Positions 56,750 to 64,000 of a stretch of 64,000 nucleotides of DNA are shown here, in pieces (within the stretch, counting starts at the first letter, position 1; the number at the start of each line of letters is the position of its first letter). Source of the DNA: Rhizobiaceae bacterium (GTDB lineage Bacteria; Pseudomonadota; Alphaproteobacteria; Rhizobiales; Rhizobiaceae). The position numbers and the translations under genes were made by a program. The notes beneath the pieces were generated by a model that worked only from the letters and a program-made list of their open reading frames with translations, searched no databases and was not told where the DNA came from. Location of the stretch: contig JANQMU010000082.1 of NCBI GenBank assembly GCA_028279875.1, positions 1-64,000 on the forward strand. Reading direction: 5' to 3'.

Positions 56750-57496
56750 TTAAACGGGCTTGACGAAGGATTTGAAGCGGTTTTCCGGCACGTCGAACAG
56801 CATGCCCGTTTCGGTCAGACCGGGGTCAGCCAGCCCAATGATCCTTGCTGCTGTTTCGGACGGATGCGGAACCGATTCCAGGTCTTCTCCGGGCATCGCT
56901 TGAGCCCGCATGGCCGTTCGGGTGGCGCCGGGATTGACGCAGTTGATTTTCAGCGGCGTGTTGGCCGCTTCGCCGGCCCAGCAACGCGCCATGGCCTCCA
57001 CCGCCGCCTTGCTGGCCGAATAGGCGCTCCAGAACGGCCGGCAATTATGCGCGGCGCCCGAGGAGATGATGATTGCCCGCCCGGCATCGGATTTAACGAG
57101 CAGCGGCTCCACCGAGCGGATGACCCGCCAGGTGGCCGTGACGTTGAGGGCCATTACACGTTCGAAGACCCGGGCTTCGATATGGCCGATGGGCGACAGG
57201 GCCCCCAATATCCCGGCATTTGCGACCAGGATGTCGAGCTTGCCCCAGCGCTCGTGGATGGCGCCGCCGAGTCCGTCTATGGCCTTCATATCCGCAAGAT
57301 CCGCAGGCACCAGCGTCGCGCTTCCGCCGAGAGCCTGAATCGCGTCGTCGAGTTCCTCGAGCCCGCCGACCGTACGCGCGACCGCGATGACATGGGCGCC
57401 GGCCTTTGCCAGTTCCAGCGCAGTGAAATAGCCGATTCCACGGGAGGCGCCCGTCACCAGCGCGATGCGGTCGTTCAAATCCACCATGGACGTCAT
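56750..57496 (-). CDS. Short-chain dehydrogenase/reductase
   Basis: A 248-residue NAD(P)-dependent classical SDR. The cofactor motif TGASRGIG is near residue 15, NAG follows at about 93, and the catalytic triad is S144-type serine in IIISSGAAH with YSASK (Y and K four apart). The substrate is unknown. Its start overlaps the purF stop by 4 bases (ATGA); an SDR after purF is a common Rhizobiales arrangement. Confidence 0.92.
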   Translation of the reverse strand: MTSMVDLNDRIALVTGASRGIGYFTALELAKAGAHVIAVARTVGGLEELDDAIQALGGSATLVPADLADMKAIDGLGGAIHERWGKLDILVANAGILGALSPIGHIEARVFERVMALNVTATWRVIRSVEPLLVKSDAGRAIIISSGAAHNCRPFWSAYSASKAAVEAMARCWAGEAANTPLKINCVNPGATRTAMRAQAMPGEDLESVPHPSETAARIIGLADPGLTETGMLFDVPENRFKSFVKPV

Positions 57497-58959
57497 CCGT
57501 TATTGGCGAGCAGGGAAAGGGTTCGCGTTGCGTCGCTGCCGTCGCGGTCGGTCAGCATGGTCGGGTAATCGCCGGTGAAGCAGGCGTCGCAGAATTGCGG
57601 GCAACCGGGATTGCGATCCGGTTCGCTGACCGCGCGATAAAGGCCGTCAATGGTCAGGAAGGACAGCGTGTCGACACGAATGAAATCCTTCATCTCGTCA
57701 ATCGACATGCGGGAGGCAAGAAGTTTCGATTTCTCCGGCGTGTCCACCCCGTAGAAACACGACGCGGTGGTCGGCGGCGAGGCGATCCGCATATGCACTT
57801 CGGCGGCGCCGGCATCCCGCACCATCTGGACGATTTTCTGTGAGGTCGTGCCGCGCACGATGGAATCATCGACCAGGATGACCCGCTTGCCGGCAATGGC
57901 GCTCTTGTTGGCATTGTGTTTCAGCTTCACCCCCATATGCCGGATGGAGGTGGTCGGCTGGATGAATGTCCGTCCGACATAATGATTGCGGATAATGCCG
58001 AGATCGAAGGGCAGGCCGGCCTGCTGCGCAAAGCCGATGGCCGCCGGTGTTCCCGAATCCGGGACCGGCACCACCATATCCGCATCCACCGGACATTCCT
58101 TCGCCAGTTCGGCGCCGATTCTCTTGCGGACCTCATAGACATTGCGGCCCTCGACCGTCGAATCGGGACGGGCGAAATAGACATATTCGAAAATGCAGAA
58201 CCGCGAATCGGCCGGTCCGAACGGAAAGTGGCTCTCCAGCCCTTCGGTGGTAATGACAATGATTTCGCCCGGTTTGATGTCGCGGACATAACGGGCGCCG
58301 ATGATGTCGAGGGCGCAGGTTTCCGACGCCAGAATATAGGCGCCGTCGAGATCGCCGAGAACAAGCGGCCGGATGCCCAGGGGGTCACGTGCGCCGATCA
58401 TCTTCTTGCCCGACAGGCCGACCAGCGAATAGGCGCCTTCGAGTTGGGTGATCGCGTCGATGAACTTGTCGACAAACAGCCGGCGCTCGCTCATGGCGAT
58501 CAGATGAAGCAGGGTCTCGGTGTCGGAGGTCGATGAAAAGATCGCGCCGCGCTGCTGCAATTCGCGCTGCTTGGTCAGGGCGTTGGTGATGTTGCCGTTG
58601 TGCGATATGGCGAAGCCGCCGCCGGCGAACTCCGCGAAAAGCGGCTGCACGTTGCGCATGCCCTCGCCACCGGTCGTCGAATAGCGGGTGTGACCGATCG
58701 CCCGGCTCCCGGGCAGGCGGTCGAGAACCGATTGTTTGGTGAAGGAGTCGCCGATCAGCCCGACATGGCGTTCGACCGAGAACTGCCGGCCGTCATAGGA
58801 AACGATGCCCGCCGCTTCCTGGCCGCGGTGCTGAAGCGCATGCAGGCCAAGCGTGACGACCGCGCTTGCATCCTCCTTGCCGAATATGCCGAAGACCCCG
58901 CACTCGTCACGGAAGGCATCGCCCTCATTTTCAAGCTCTGCCGTTTCGGTCATGGTCAT
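57493..58959 (-). CDS. purF: Amidophosphoribosyltransferase
   Basis: A 488-residue enzyme catalysing the first committed purine step, PRPP plus glutamine to phosphoribosylamine. The glutaminase cysteine is C20 (DECGVFGIFG), exposed after removal of a 19-residue propeptide; the PRPP site reads VILVDDSIVRGTTS. Cysteines for an Fe-S cluster may include those in CPQFCDACFTGDYP. ATG 58959 and ATG 58953 are both possible. cvpA ends 9 bases upstream on the same strand. Confidence 0.97.
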   Translation of the reverse strand: MTMTETAELENEGDAFRDECGVFGIFGKEDASAVVTLGLHALQHRGQEAAGIVSYDGRQFSVERHVGLIGDSFTKQSVLDRLPGSRAIGHTRYSTTGGEGMRNVQPLFAEFAGGGFAISHNGNITNALTKQRELQQRGAIFSSTSDTETLLHLIAMSERRLFVDKFIDAITQLEGAYSLVGLSGKKMIGARDPLGIRPLVLGDLDGAYILASETCALDIIGARYVRDIKPGEIIVITTEGLESHFPFGPADSRFCIFEYVYFARPDSTVEGRNVYEVRKRIGAELAKECPVDADMVVPVPDSGTPAAIGFAQQAGLPFDLGIIRNHYVGRTFIQPTTSIRHMGVKLKHNANKSAIAGKRVILVDDSIVRGTTSQKIVQMVRDAGAAEVHMRIASPPTTASCFYGVDTPEKSKLLASRMSIDEMKDFIRVDTLSFLTIDGLYRAVSEPDRNPGCPQFCDACFTGDYPTMLTDRDGSDATRTLSLLANNG

Positions 58960-58968
58960 GGGCGTCGC

Positions 58969-59520
58969 CTATCCGCCGCCGCTGCTGCTGGTACCATCGG
59001 CACTGTTCAACCCCTTGAAGCGGTCCAGAATGGTCGCATCGGCGTCCTCCGGCAGAATATTGACCAGTTGATCCCCGATCGAATCAAGCAGCGGTTTGGA
59101 TTTGGCCTGGGCCACCCAGGCCGGCTGCTGCGGGTCGCTGACCAGCCAGTTGAAGAACAGCATGGCCACGGCAACCAGAAGGATACCGCGTGCTGCACCG
59201 AAAACGAAGCCCAGCGTGCGGTCCAGGGCGCCGATGCGGCTGTCAATCACGAAATCCGCGATACGCATCGTCACGATGGAGACGATGATGAGCGCGACCA
59301 GAAAGATCGCGCCGGCCGAGACCGCCATGGCGATGGTTCCGCTGGAGGTGTATTCCAGAACGAAGGGCATCAGCGTCGGATAGAACCAATAGGCCGCCAG
59401 CGCGGCGGCAATCCATGACGCAACGGACAGAACCTCCCGGGAAAAGCCCCGCACCATGGCAAGGACCGCCGAAAACAGCGTCACGCCGATGAGAATTCCA
59501 TCCAGTATCGTAATTGGCAT
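58969..59520 (-). CDS. cvpA: CvpA family membrane protein
   Basis: A 183-residue inner-membrane protein with four hydrophobic segments (about 5-22, 29-47, 62-84, 103-126). The motif FSAVLAMVRGFSREVLSVASW is characteristic of CvpA, which affects colicin V export and envelope stress. The C-terminal tail is serine/glycine-rich. The cvpA-purF pairing is conserved in proteobacteria and supports the call. Confidence 0.92.
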   Translation of the reverse strand: MPITILDGILIGVTLFSAVLAMVRGFSREVLSVASWIAAALAAYWFYPTLMPFVLEYTSSGTIAMAVSAGAIFLVALIIVSIVTMRIADFVIDSRIGALDRTLGFVFGAARGILLVAVAMLFFNWLVSDPQQPAWVAQAKSKPLLDSIGDQLVNILPEDADATILDRFKGLNSADGTSSSGGG

Positions 59521-59572
59521 TTTGACTGAACCTCAAGTCGGCCGGAATTGGCAGTCCGACCCTGCTTGCCCC

Positions 59573-60973
59573 TTATCCGTCTTCCCCCTGCGCCGGCCGA
59601 GCCGCGGATCCGGCTATGCTGGCGACGAGATCCGGCAGTGCTTCCACCAAATGCCAGCTCCCTTTTGCGCTTGCCGGCAGGTCGACTGATCCCTTTGGCA
59701 AAACGGCTCGTCCAAACCCGAGTTTTTCAGCCTCTTTCAGGCGTTGCGCCGTATGCGCGACCGGCCGGACAGCACCGGACAAGCTTATCTCGCCGAAATA
59801 GACGCAATCCGCGGCAAGAGCAAGACCGGCAAGTGATGAAACCAGTGCAGAAGCCACCGCCATGTCCGCCGCCGGCTCGGAAATGCGGTAACCTCCTGCA
59901 ACATTCAGATAAACATCGTGTTGTCCAAGCCGCACCCCGCAATGGGCTTCCAGCACCGCCAGAATCATCGACAGCCGGGCAGAATCCCATCCGACCACCG
60001 CCCTTCGTGGTGTGCCAAGCGTCGACGGCGCCACCAGGGCCTGAATCTCGACCAGCACCGGCCGGGTTCCCTCCATGCCGGCAAACACCGATGCCCCGGG
60101 GGCCTTATCGTTGCGCTCGCCGAGAAACAGCTCCGACGGATTGGCGACTTCGCGCAACCCGGCATCGGACATTTCGAACACGCCGATCTCGTCGGTCGGC
60201 CCGAAGCGGTTCTTCACGGTTCGCAATATCCTGTAGTGATGCCCGCGATCGCCCTCGAAATAAAGCACCGCGTCCACCATGTGCTCGACGACGCGCGGCC
60301 CGGCGATCTGACCCTCCTTGGTCACATGCCCGACCAGCACGACGGCGGCGCCGGTCTGCTTGGCGAAGCGGACCATGGCCTGCGCGCCGGCCCGTACCTG
60401 GGTGACCGTGCCGGGAGCCGACTCGGCCATGTCGCTCCACAGGGTCTGGATCGAATCGATGATGACGAGATCCGGCCGCTTTTCCAGCGCCAGGGTCGCA
60501 AGAATGTCCTCGACATTGGTCTCGGCAGCCAGCATCACATCGCTGTCGGCCGCGCCCAGCCGCTGGGCGCGCAGGCGAACCTGGGCGACGGCTTCCTCGC
60601 CCGACACATAGACGACGCGATGGCCGCCGCGCGACAGGGCGGCGGCGGCCTGCATGAGCAGGGTCGATTTGCCGATCCCCGGATCGCCGCCGACAAGGAT
60701 GGCCGAACCGCGGACAATGCCGCCGCCCGTCACCCGGTCCAGTTCGGCGATATGCGTCCTGATCCGCGGTGCATCCTCGATTTCGCCCGACAGCGATGTC
60801 AGTGCCACCGGTCTGCCGCGCTTTGCCGCCTTGCCTGGCCCGGCGCCGATGCCGCCGGCCGGACTGTCCTCGATGATCGTGTTCCACGCACCGCATCCGT
60901 CGCATTTGCCGGCCCATCGTGCATGCACGGTGCCGCAATTCTGACAGACGAACTGGGTCTTGGCGCGTGCCAT
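59573..60973 (-). CDS. radA: DNA repair protein RadA
   Basis: A 466-residue RecA-like branch-migration ATPase. An N-terminal four-cysteine zinc finger (C10, C13, C24, C27) precedes Walker A (GGDPGIGKST, residues 95-104), the RadA-specific KNRFG motif, and a C-terminal Lon-protease-like domain (AGGYRISEPAADMAVASALVSS region). Length is normal. Its start overlaps the alr stop by one base (TGATG). Confidence 0.96.
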   Translation of the reverse strand: MARAKTQFVCQNCGTVHARWAGKCDGCGAWNTIIEDSPAGGIGAGPGKAAKRGRPVALTSLSGEIEDAPRIRTHIAELDRVTGGGIVRGSAILVGGDPGIGKSTLLMQAAAALSRGGHRVVYVSGEEAVAQVRLRAQRLGAADSDVMLAAETNVEDILATLALEKRPDLVIIDSIQTLWSDMAESAPGTVTQVRAGAQAMVRFAKQTGAAVVLVGHVTKEGQIAGPRVVEHMVDAVLYFEGDRGHHYRILRTVKNRFGPTDEIGVFEMSDAGLREVANPSELFLGERNDKAPGASVFAGMEGTRPVLVEIQALVAPSTLGTPRRAVVGWDSARLSMILAVLEAHCGVRLGQHDVYLNVAGGYRISEPAADMAVASALVSSLAGLALAADCVYFGEISLSGAVRPVAHTAQRLKEAEKLGFGRAVLPKGSVDLPASAKGSWHLVEALPDLVASIAGSAARPAQGEDG

Positions 60974-62148
60974 CAGCGGGACTGACCCGTGGCGGAGCGC
61001 ACATAATGGCGGCGATAGCGTGAGCCGAGCGAAGTCAGGAGCTCGTAGCCGATCGTGTCGGCGGCTGCAGCAACGTCGTCGAGCGGGACATTGGGGCCGA
61101 ACAGTTCGATGGAATCGCCCGGCTTCAGCAGGTTGCCCGGAACATCGGTAATGTCGAAAACCGTCAGGTCCATGGTAACCCGGCCGATGACAGGCACGCT
61201 GTGCCCGAGGACGAAGCCCTTGGCGCCATCGGTGTTGCGGCCGCGCAGGATCGTGCCGGCGCCGGACATCGCCCGCATGTAGCCATCCGCATAGCCGATG
61301 GCGCAGACGGCCAAGCGGCTGTCGCGATGAAGTTTCGCGGCCGCGCCGTAGCTCACGGTTTCGCCGGCGGCCGCTGTGCGGATGGTGACGATATGCGCCA
61401 GGGCAGTGACCACGGGAATGGTCACGTTGCCGCTCTCCGTCGACGCCCGGCCGCCATAAAGGGCAATGCCCGGCCGCGTCAGCTCGAAATGGAAATCCTC
61501 ACCCAGCAATATGCCGGCCGAGTTGGACAGGCTGGCCTCGATGCCGGAAAACAGCTTCGCGACCTGCGTGAACTGCTCGACCTGCGTTCGATTGAGCGGG
61601 TGGTCCGGCTCATCACCACAGACCAGATGGCTCATCACCAGCACCGGGGAAAACCCCTCCGGATGCGTGCCGTCGCCGGCCAGCGCCGCGGCTTCTTCCA
61701 CAGTGACGCCGAGGCGGTTCATGCCGGTATCGACCTGCAGGGCGCAGGGATGGTCGCCATTGGCAATGCAGCTCGCGGTCCAGATCGCCACATGTTCCAT
61801 CGATGCCAGTACGGGAATGAGGTCGGCGGACCGGCAGAACGGCTCGATGCCGGGCAGCAGGCAGTTCATGACGAAGATGCGGGCTTCCGGCGCATGCTCG
61901 CGCGCAACCACGCCTTCATGTGCGGTGGCGACGAAAAAATCCATGCAGCCCGCATCATGGAGCGTCGTGACCACCGGCTCCATGCCGAGCCCATAGCCAT
62001 CGGCCTTGACCACCGCGGAACAGCGGGCCGGCGAGGACAGGTGGCGCATGGTGCGCCAATTGTCGGCAAGCGCCCCCAGATCGATCAGCAGACGGGCGCC
62101 GAAGCCATCATCCTCGGCTTGTTCAAACGCTGAAAACGGGTTGTTCAC
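60973..62148 (-). CDS. alr: Alanine racemase
   Basis: A 391-residue PLP enzyme that makes D-alanine for peptidoglycan. The PLP lysine is K48 (VVKADGYGLG); the second catalytic tyrosine lies in the ETVSYGAAAKL stretch. The VDTGMNRLG motif is also present. It lies 41 bases downstream of dnaB, in the conserved dnaB-alr-radA order. Confidence 0.95.
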   Translation of the reverse strand: MNNPFSAFEQAEDDGFGARLLIDLGALADNWRTMRHLSSPARCSAVVKADGYGLGMEPVVTTLHDAGCMDFFVATAHEGVVAREHAPEARIFVMNCLLPGIEPFCRSADLIPVLASMEHVAIWTASCIANGDHPCALQVDTGMNRLGVTVEEAAALAGDGTHPEGFSPVLVMSHLVCGDEPDHPLNRTQVEQFTQVAKLFSGIEASLSNSAGILLGEDFHFELTRPGIALYGGRASTESGNVTIPVVTALAHIVTIRTAAAGETVSYGAAAKLHRDSRLAVCAIGYADGYMRAMSGAGTILRGRNTDGAKGFVLGHSVPVIGRVTMDLTVFDITDVPGNLLKPGDSIELFGPNVPLDDVAAAADTIGYELLTSLGSRYRRHYVRSATGQSR

Positions 62149-62189
62149 TGGCCATCCGATCCGTCTCCGAAGTCTTCACTTCCAAGCAG

Positions 62190-63716
62190 TCAATCCTGGC
62201 TGTATTGCAGATAGGAGTTATCCGCAAGGTCGGAGAAGCGGGTGAATTCGGCCTGGAAGCCAAGCGAAACCGTGCCTGTCGGGCCATGGCGCTGCTTGGC
62301 GATGATGACATCGGCGGTGCCGCGGACCTTCGCCATCTTCTCCTCCCAGCGCAGATATTCCTCCGTCTTGACATCTGCGGCGACCTCTTCGGGGCTGCGG
62401 CGCGGCTCGGCATTCTGGATGTAATATTCCTCACGATAGACAAACAGCACGACATCGGCGTCCTGCTCGATCGAGCCCGATTCACGCAGATCGGCCAGTT
62501 GCGGACGCCTGTCGTCACGGTTTTCCACCTGTCGCGACAATTGCGACAGCGCCACGATCGGCACGTTGAGTTCTTTTGCCAGCGCCTTCAGGCCAGTGGT
62601 GATCTCGGTGATTTCCTGCACCCGGTTGTCACCGGCCTTCTTCGCGCCGGTCATTAACTGAATGTAATCCACGATCAGAAGATCGAGGCCGCGCTGGCGC
62701 TTCAGCCGGCGGGCGCGGGCGGCCAGTTGGGCGATGGAAATGCCGCCGGTCTGATCGATGTAAAAGGGGGTTTTCTGCATGTGCTGCGAGCACTCGACCA
62801 GCATTTCGAAATCCGGTTCGGAAATCTCGCCGCGGCGGATTTTCGATGATGGAATCTCGGTCTGCTCGGAGATGATGCGCGTTGCCAGCTGTTCGGACGA
62901 CATTTCCAGCGAGTAAAATCCGACGACGCCGCCATTGATCGCCTTGGCGGTGCCGTCGGCCTGCACTTCATGCTCGTAGGCATTGGCGATGTTGTAGGCG
63001 ATATTCGTTGCCAGCGACGTCTTGCCCATGCCAGGCCGGCCGGCGATGATGATCAGGTCGGAGGGCTGCAGCCCGCCCATGCGCTTGTCCAGTTGCGATA
63101 TTCCGGTGGAGATACCCGACAGGCCCCCGTCGCGCTGATAGGCGGCGCCCGCCATGTCGATGGCCAGGGCGACCGCGTCGTTGAAGGATTGGAAGCCGCC
63201 ATCGTAGCGCCCGGTTTCGGCCAGCTCGAACAGCCGCCGCTCGGCGTCCTCGATCTGGCTTTGCGGCGGCATGTCGAGCGGCGCGTCAAACGCGATATTG
63301 ACCATGTCTTCGCCGATGGTGATCAGCGAGCGCCGTAATGCCAGATCGTAGATCGCCCGCCCGTAATCCTCGGCATTGATGATTGTGACCGCCTCTGTCG
63401 CCAGGCGCGCCAGATATTGGGCGACGGTCATGTCGCCGACCTTTTCATCGGCCGGCAGAAACGTCTTGATGGTCACCGGATTGGCGGTCTTGCCCATCCG
63501 GATGATATCGCCTGCGACCTCGAAGATCTTGCGGTGAAGGGGTTCGTGAAGGTGGCCCGGTTTCAGAAAGTCGGAAACCCGGTAATAGGCCTCGTTATTG
63601 ACGAGAATGGCACCCAGCAGTGCCTGTTCGGCTTCGATATTCCCCGGCGCCTCGCGGTAGAGCCCGCCGCCTTGACGATTGTCCAGCTCCGTCAGTTGTC
63701 TTACCGGGTCGTTCAT
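62190..63716 (-). CDS. dnaB: Replicative DNA helicase
   Basis: A 508-residue hexameric helicase. An N-terminal primase-interacting domain (IEAEQALLGAILVNNEAY onward) is joined to a RecA-like motor with Walker A GRPGMGKTSLA near residue 230, Walker B LLIVDYIQLM, and the DLRESGSIEQDADVV motif. No intein is inserted. ATG 63716 is used because the longer frame to 63758 lacks similarity. Upstream lie five GANTC sites, which suggest a possible link to cell-cycle methylation. Confidence 0.97.
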   Translation of the reverse strand: MNDPVRQLTELDNRQGGGLYREAPGNIEAEQALLGAILVNNEAYYRVSDFLKPGHLHEPLHRKIFEVAGDIIRMGKTANPVTIKTFLPADEKVGDMTVAQYLARLATEAVTIINAEDYGRAIYDLALRRSLITIGEDMVNIAFDAPLDMPPQSQIEDAERRLFELAETGRYDGGFQSFNDAVALAIDMAGAAYQRDGGLSGISTGISQLDKRMGGLQPSDLIIIAGRPGMGKTSLATNIAYNIANAYEHEVQADGTAKAINGGVVGFYSLEMSSEQLATRIISEQTEIPSSKIRRGEISEPDFEMLVECSQHMQKTPFYIDQTGGISIAQLAARARRLKRQRGLDLLIVDYIQLMTGAKKAGDNRVQEITEITTGLKALAKELNVPIVALSQLSRQVENRDDRRPQLADLRESGSIEQDADVVLFVYREEYYIQNAEPRRSPEEVAADVKTEEYLRWEEKMAKVRGTADVIIAKQRHGPTGTVSLGFQAEFTRFSDLADNSYLQYSQD

Positions 63717-63783
63717 TCCTGTCTTTCTGCTTGTGTCCGCATCAGGTCCGGGAGCCACCTATACCCCCAAAGGTCGGGTTGAT

Positions 63784-63901
63784 GAATCGTCAAGACTGCA
63801 ACCCGGGCCCATTTGTCCCGGCCATGCTCAATCTCCACAAGCGCAATGTGGAAAAGACAATCATAGCTGATTCTGTTTGACTCTCGAACGGGAATCGAGT
63901 C
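63784..63901. promoter_or_regulatory. GANTC (CcrM-type) site cluster upstream of dnaB
   Basis: GANTC occurs at 63784, 63869, 63879, 63892 and 63897; four of these fall within 33 bases. In Alphaproteobacteria, CcrM methylates GANTC and GcrA reads the mark at cell-cycle promoters. The cluster is 150-190 bases upstream of the dnaB start, in the non-coding gap. Regulation is an inference. Confidence 0.45.
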
Positions 63902-63903
63902 GG

Positions 63904-63945
63904 TGCCCCGGCCGGCCTGCCAGACCATGCGAGGCCGGACCGGGC
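63904..63945 (-). terminator. Possible terminator hairpin for the right-edge gene
   Basis: CCCCGGCCGGCCT-like and AGGCCGGACCGGG-like arms can pair (seven base pairs, one bulge, five more) around a 13-base loop. It is 15 bases downstream of the stop codon at 63961-63963 on the minus strand. No T-run follows, so the call is weak. Confidence 0.3.
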
Positions 63946-63960
63946 GAGGTCAGAGCGTCA

Positions 63961-64000
63961 TCAGCCGGCGGAGGCCTTGCGCTTTTTCTGCGCCGATTTG
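63961..64000 (-). CDS. C-terminal end of an unidentified protein, partial
   Basis: The minus strand ends in an open frame whose last residues are KSAQKKRKASAG followed by TGA (63961-63963). Only 12 codons lie inside the window, so no family can be assigned. The basic tail is compatible with a nucleic-acid-binding protein. In many Rhizobiales rplI precedes dnaB, but this tail is not typical of ribosomal protein L9. It may also be a chance frame. Confidence 0.35.
   Translation of the reverse strand, partial: KSAQKKRKASAG

Noticed and set aside
1..64000. CRISPR array, insertion sequence, prophage or toxin-antitoxin pair
   Set aside because: No regularly spaced short repeats, transposase, phage structural gene or typical toxin-antitoxin pair was seen on either strand.

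Overview
The window is a GC-rich, densely packed stretch of an alphaproteobacterial chromosome, most likely from the order Hyphomicrobiales (Rhizobiales). The evidence is gene order: rpoZ-rsh-DUF2062-acpS-lepB-rnc-era-recO, the nadABC operon with a NadQ-type regulator nearby, the ygfZ/HD/phosphatase/nadQ cluster, and dnaB-alr-radA-cvpA-purF. A Porin_2-type start at the left edge and a short, self-cleaving type Psd agree with this. The genus cannot be fixed from the window.

Layout. 1-4.6 kb: the start of a porin, a long non-coding stretch, tRNA-Ser(GCU), a GT25 glycosyltransferase, and a convergent overlapping cassette for fucosylated surface glycan (GT10 fucosyltransferase, gmd, fcl). 4.8-9.7 kb: a xylonate-dehydratase-like IlvD/Edd protein, an alpha/beta hydrolase and a soluble lytic transglycosylase. 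10-20.2 kb: housekeeping genes dapA, smpB, a family-5 uracil-DNA glycosylase, a NYN protein, rpoZ, rsh, DUF2062, acpS, lepB, rnc, era and recO. 20.2-30.4 kb: an MFS transporter divergent from nadABC, then a minus-strand run of ygfZ, HD hydrolase, tyrosine phosphatase, nadQ and adenylate cyclase. 30.5-36.7 kb: small conserved envelope or unknown proteins, DUF3179, Nudix, a lipoprotein, SRAP, a LysE exporter and two tandem SnoaL-like proteins. 36.9-48.9 kb: cysS, cimA, rarD, a periplasmic GDPD, a LOG protein, a LysM protein, an Atm1-type ABC exporter, psd and pssA. 48.9-54.2 kb: a PadR-MFP-RND efflux operon. 54.5-56.5 kb: an outer-membrane protein made of three tandem beta-barrel units. 56.7-64 kb: SDR, purF, cvpA, radA, alr and dnaB on the minus strand, and the last codons of an unidentified gene.

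How the genes work together. nadA, nadB and nadC are linked by 4-bp ATGA overlaps and together make the de novo NAD pathway from aspartate to nicotinate mononucleotide. A perfect 15-bp palindrome lies about 55 bp before nadA, and the likely repressor NadQ is encoded 2.1 kb past nadC on the opposite strand. psd and pssA make phosphatidylethanolamine. gmd and fcl make GDP-L-fucose for the GT10 enzyme. rsh sits behind a strong rpoZ terminator and has its own promoter candidate.

Most unusual features: the triple-barrel outer-membrane protein, two dense clusters of GANTC (CcrM-type) sites, one upstream of dnaB, and an RND pump with a candidate extra membrane hairpin and a changed TM4 acidic pair. 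Nothing in the window looks like a CRISPR array, an insertion sequence or a phage.
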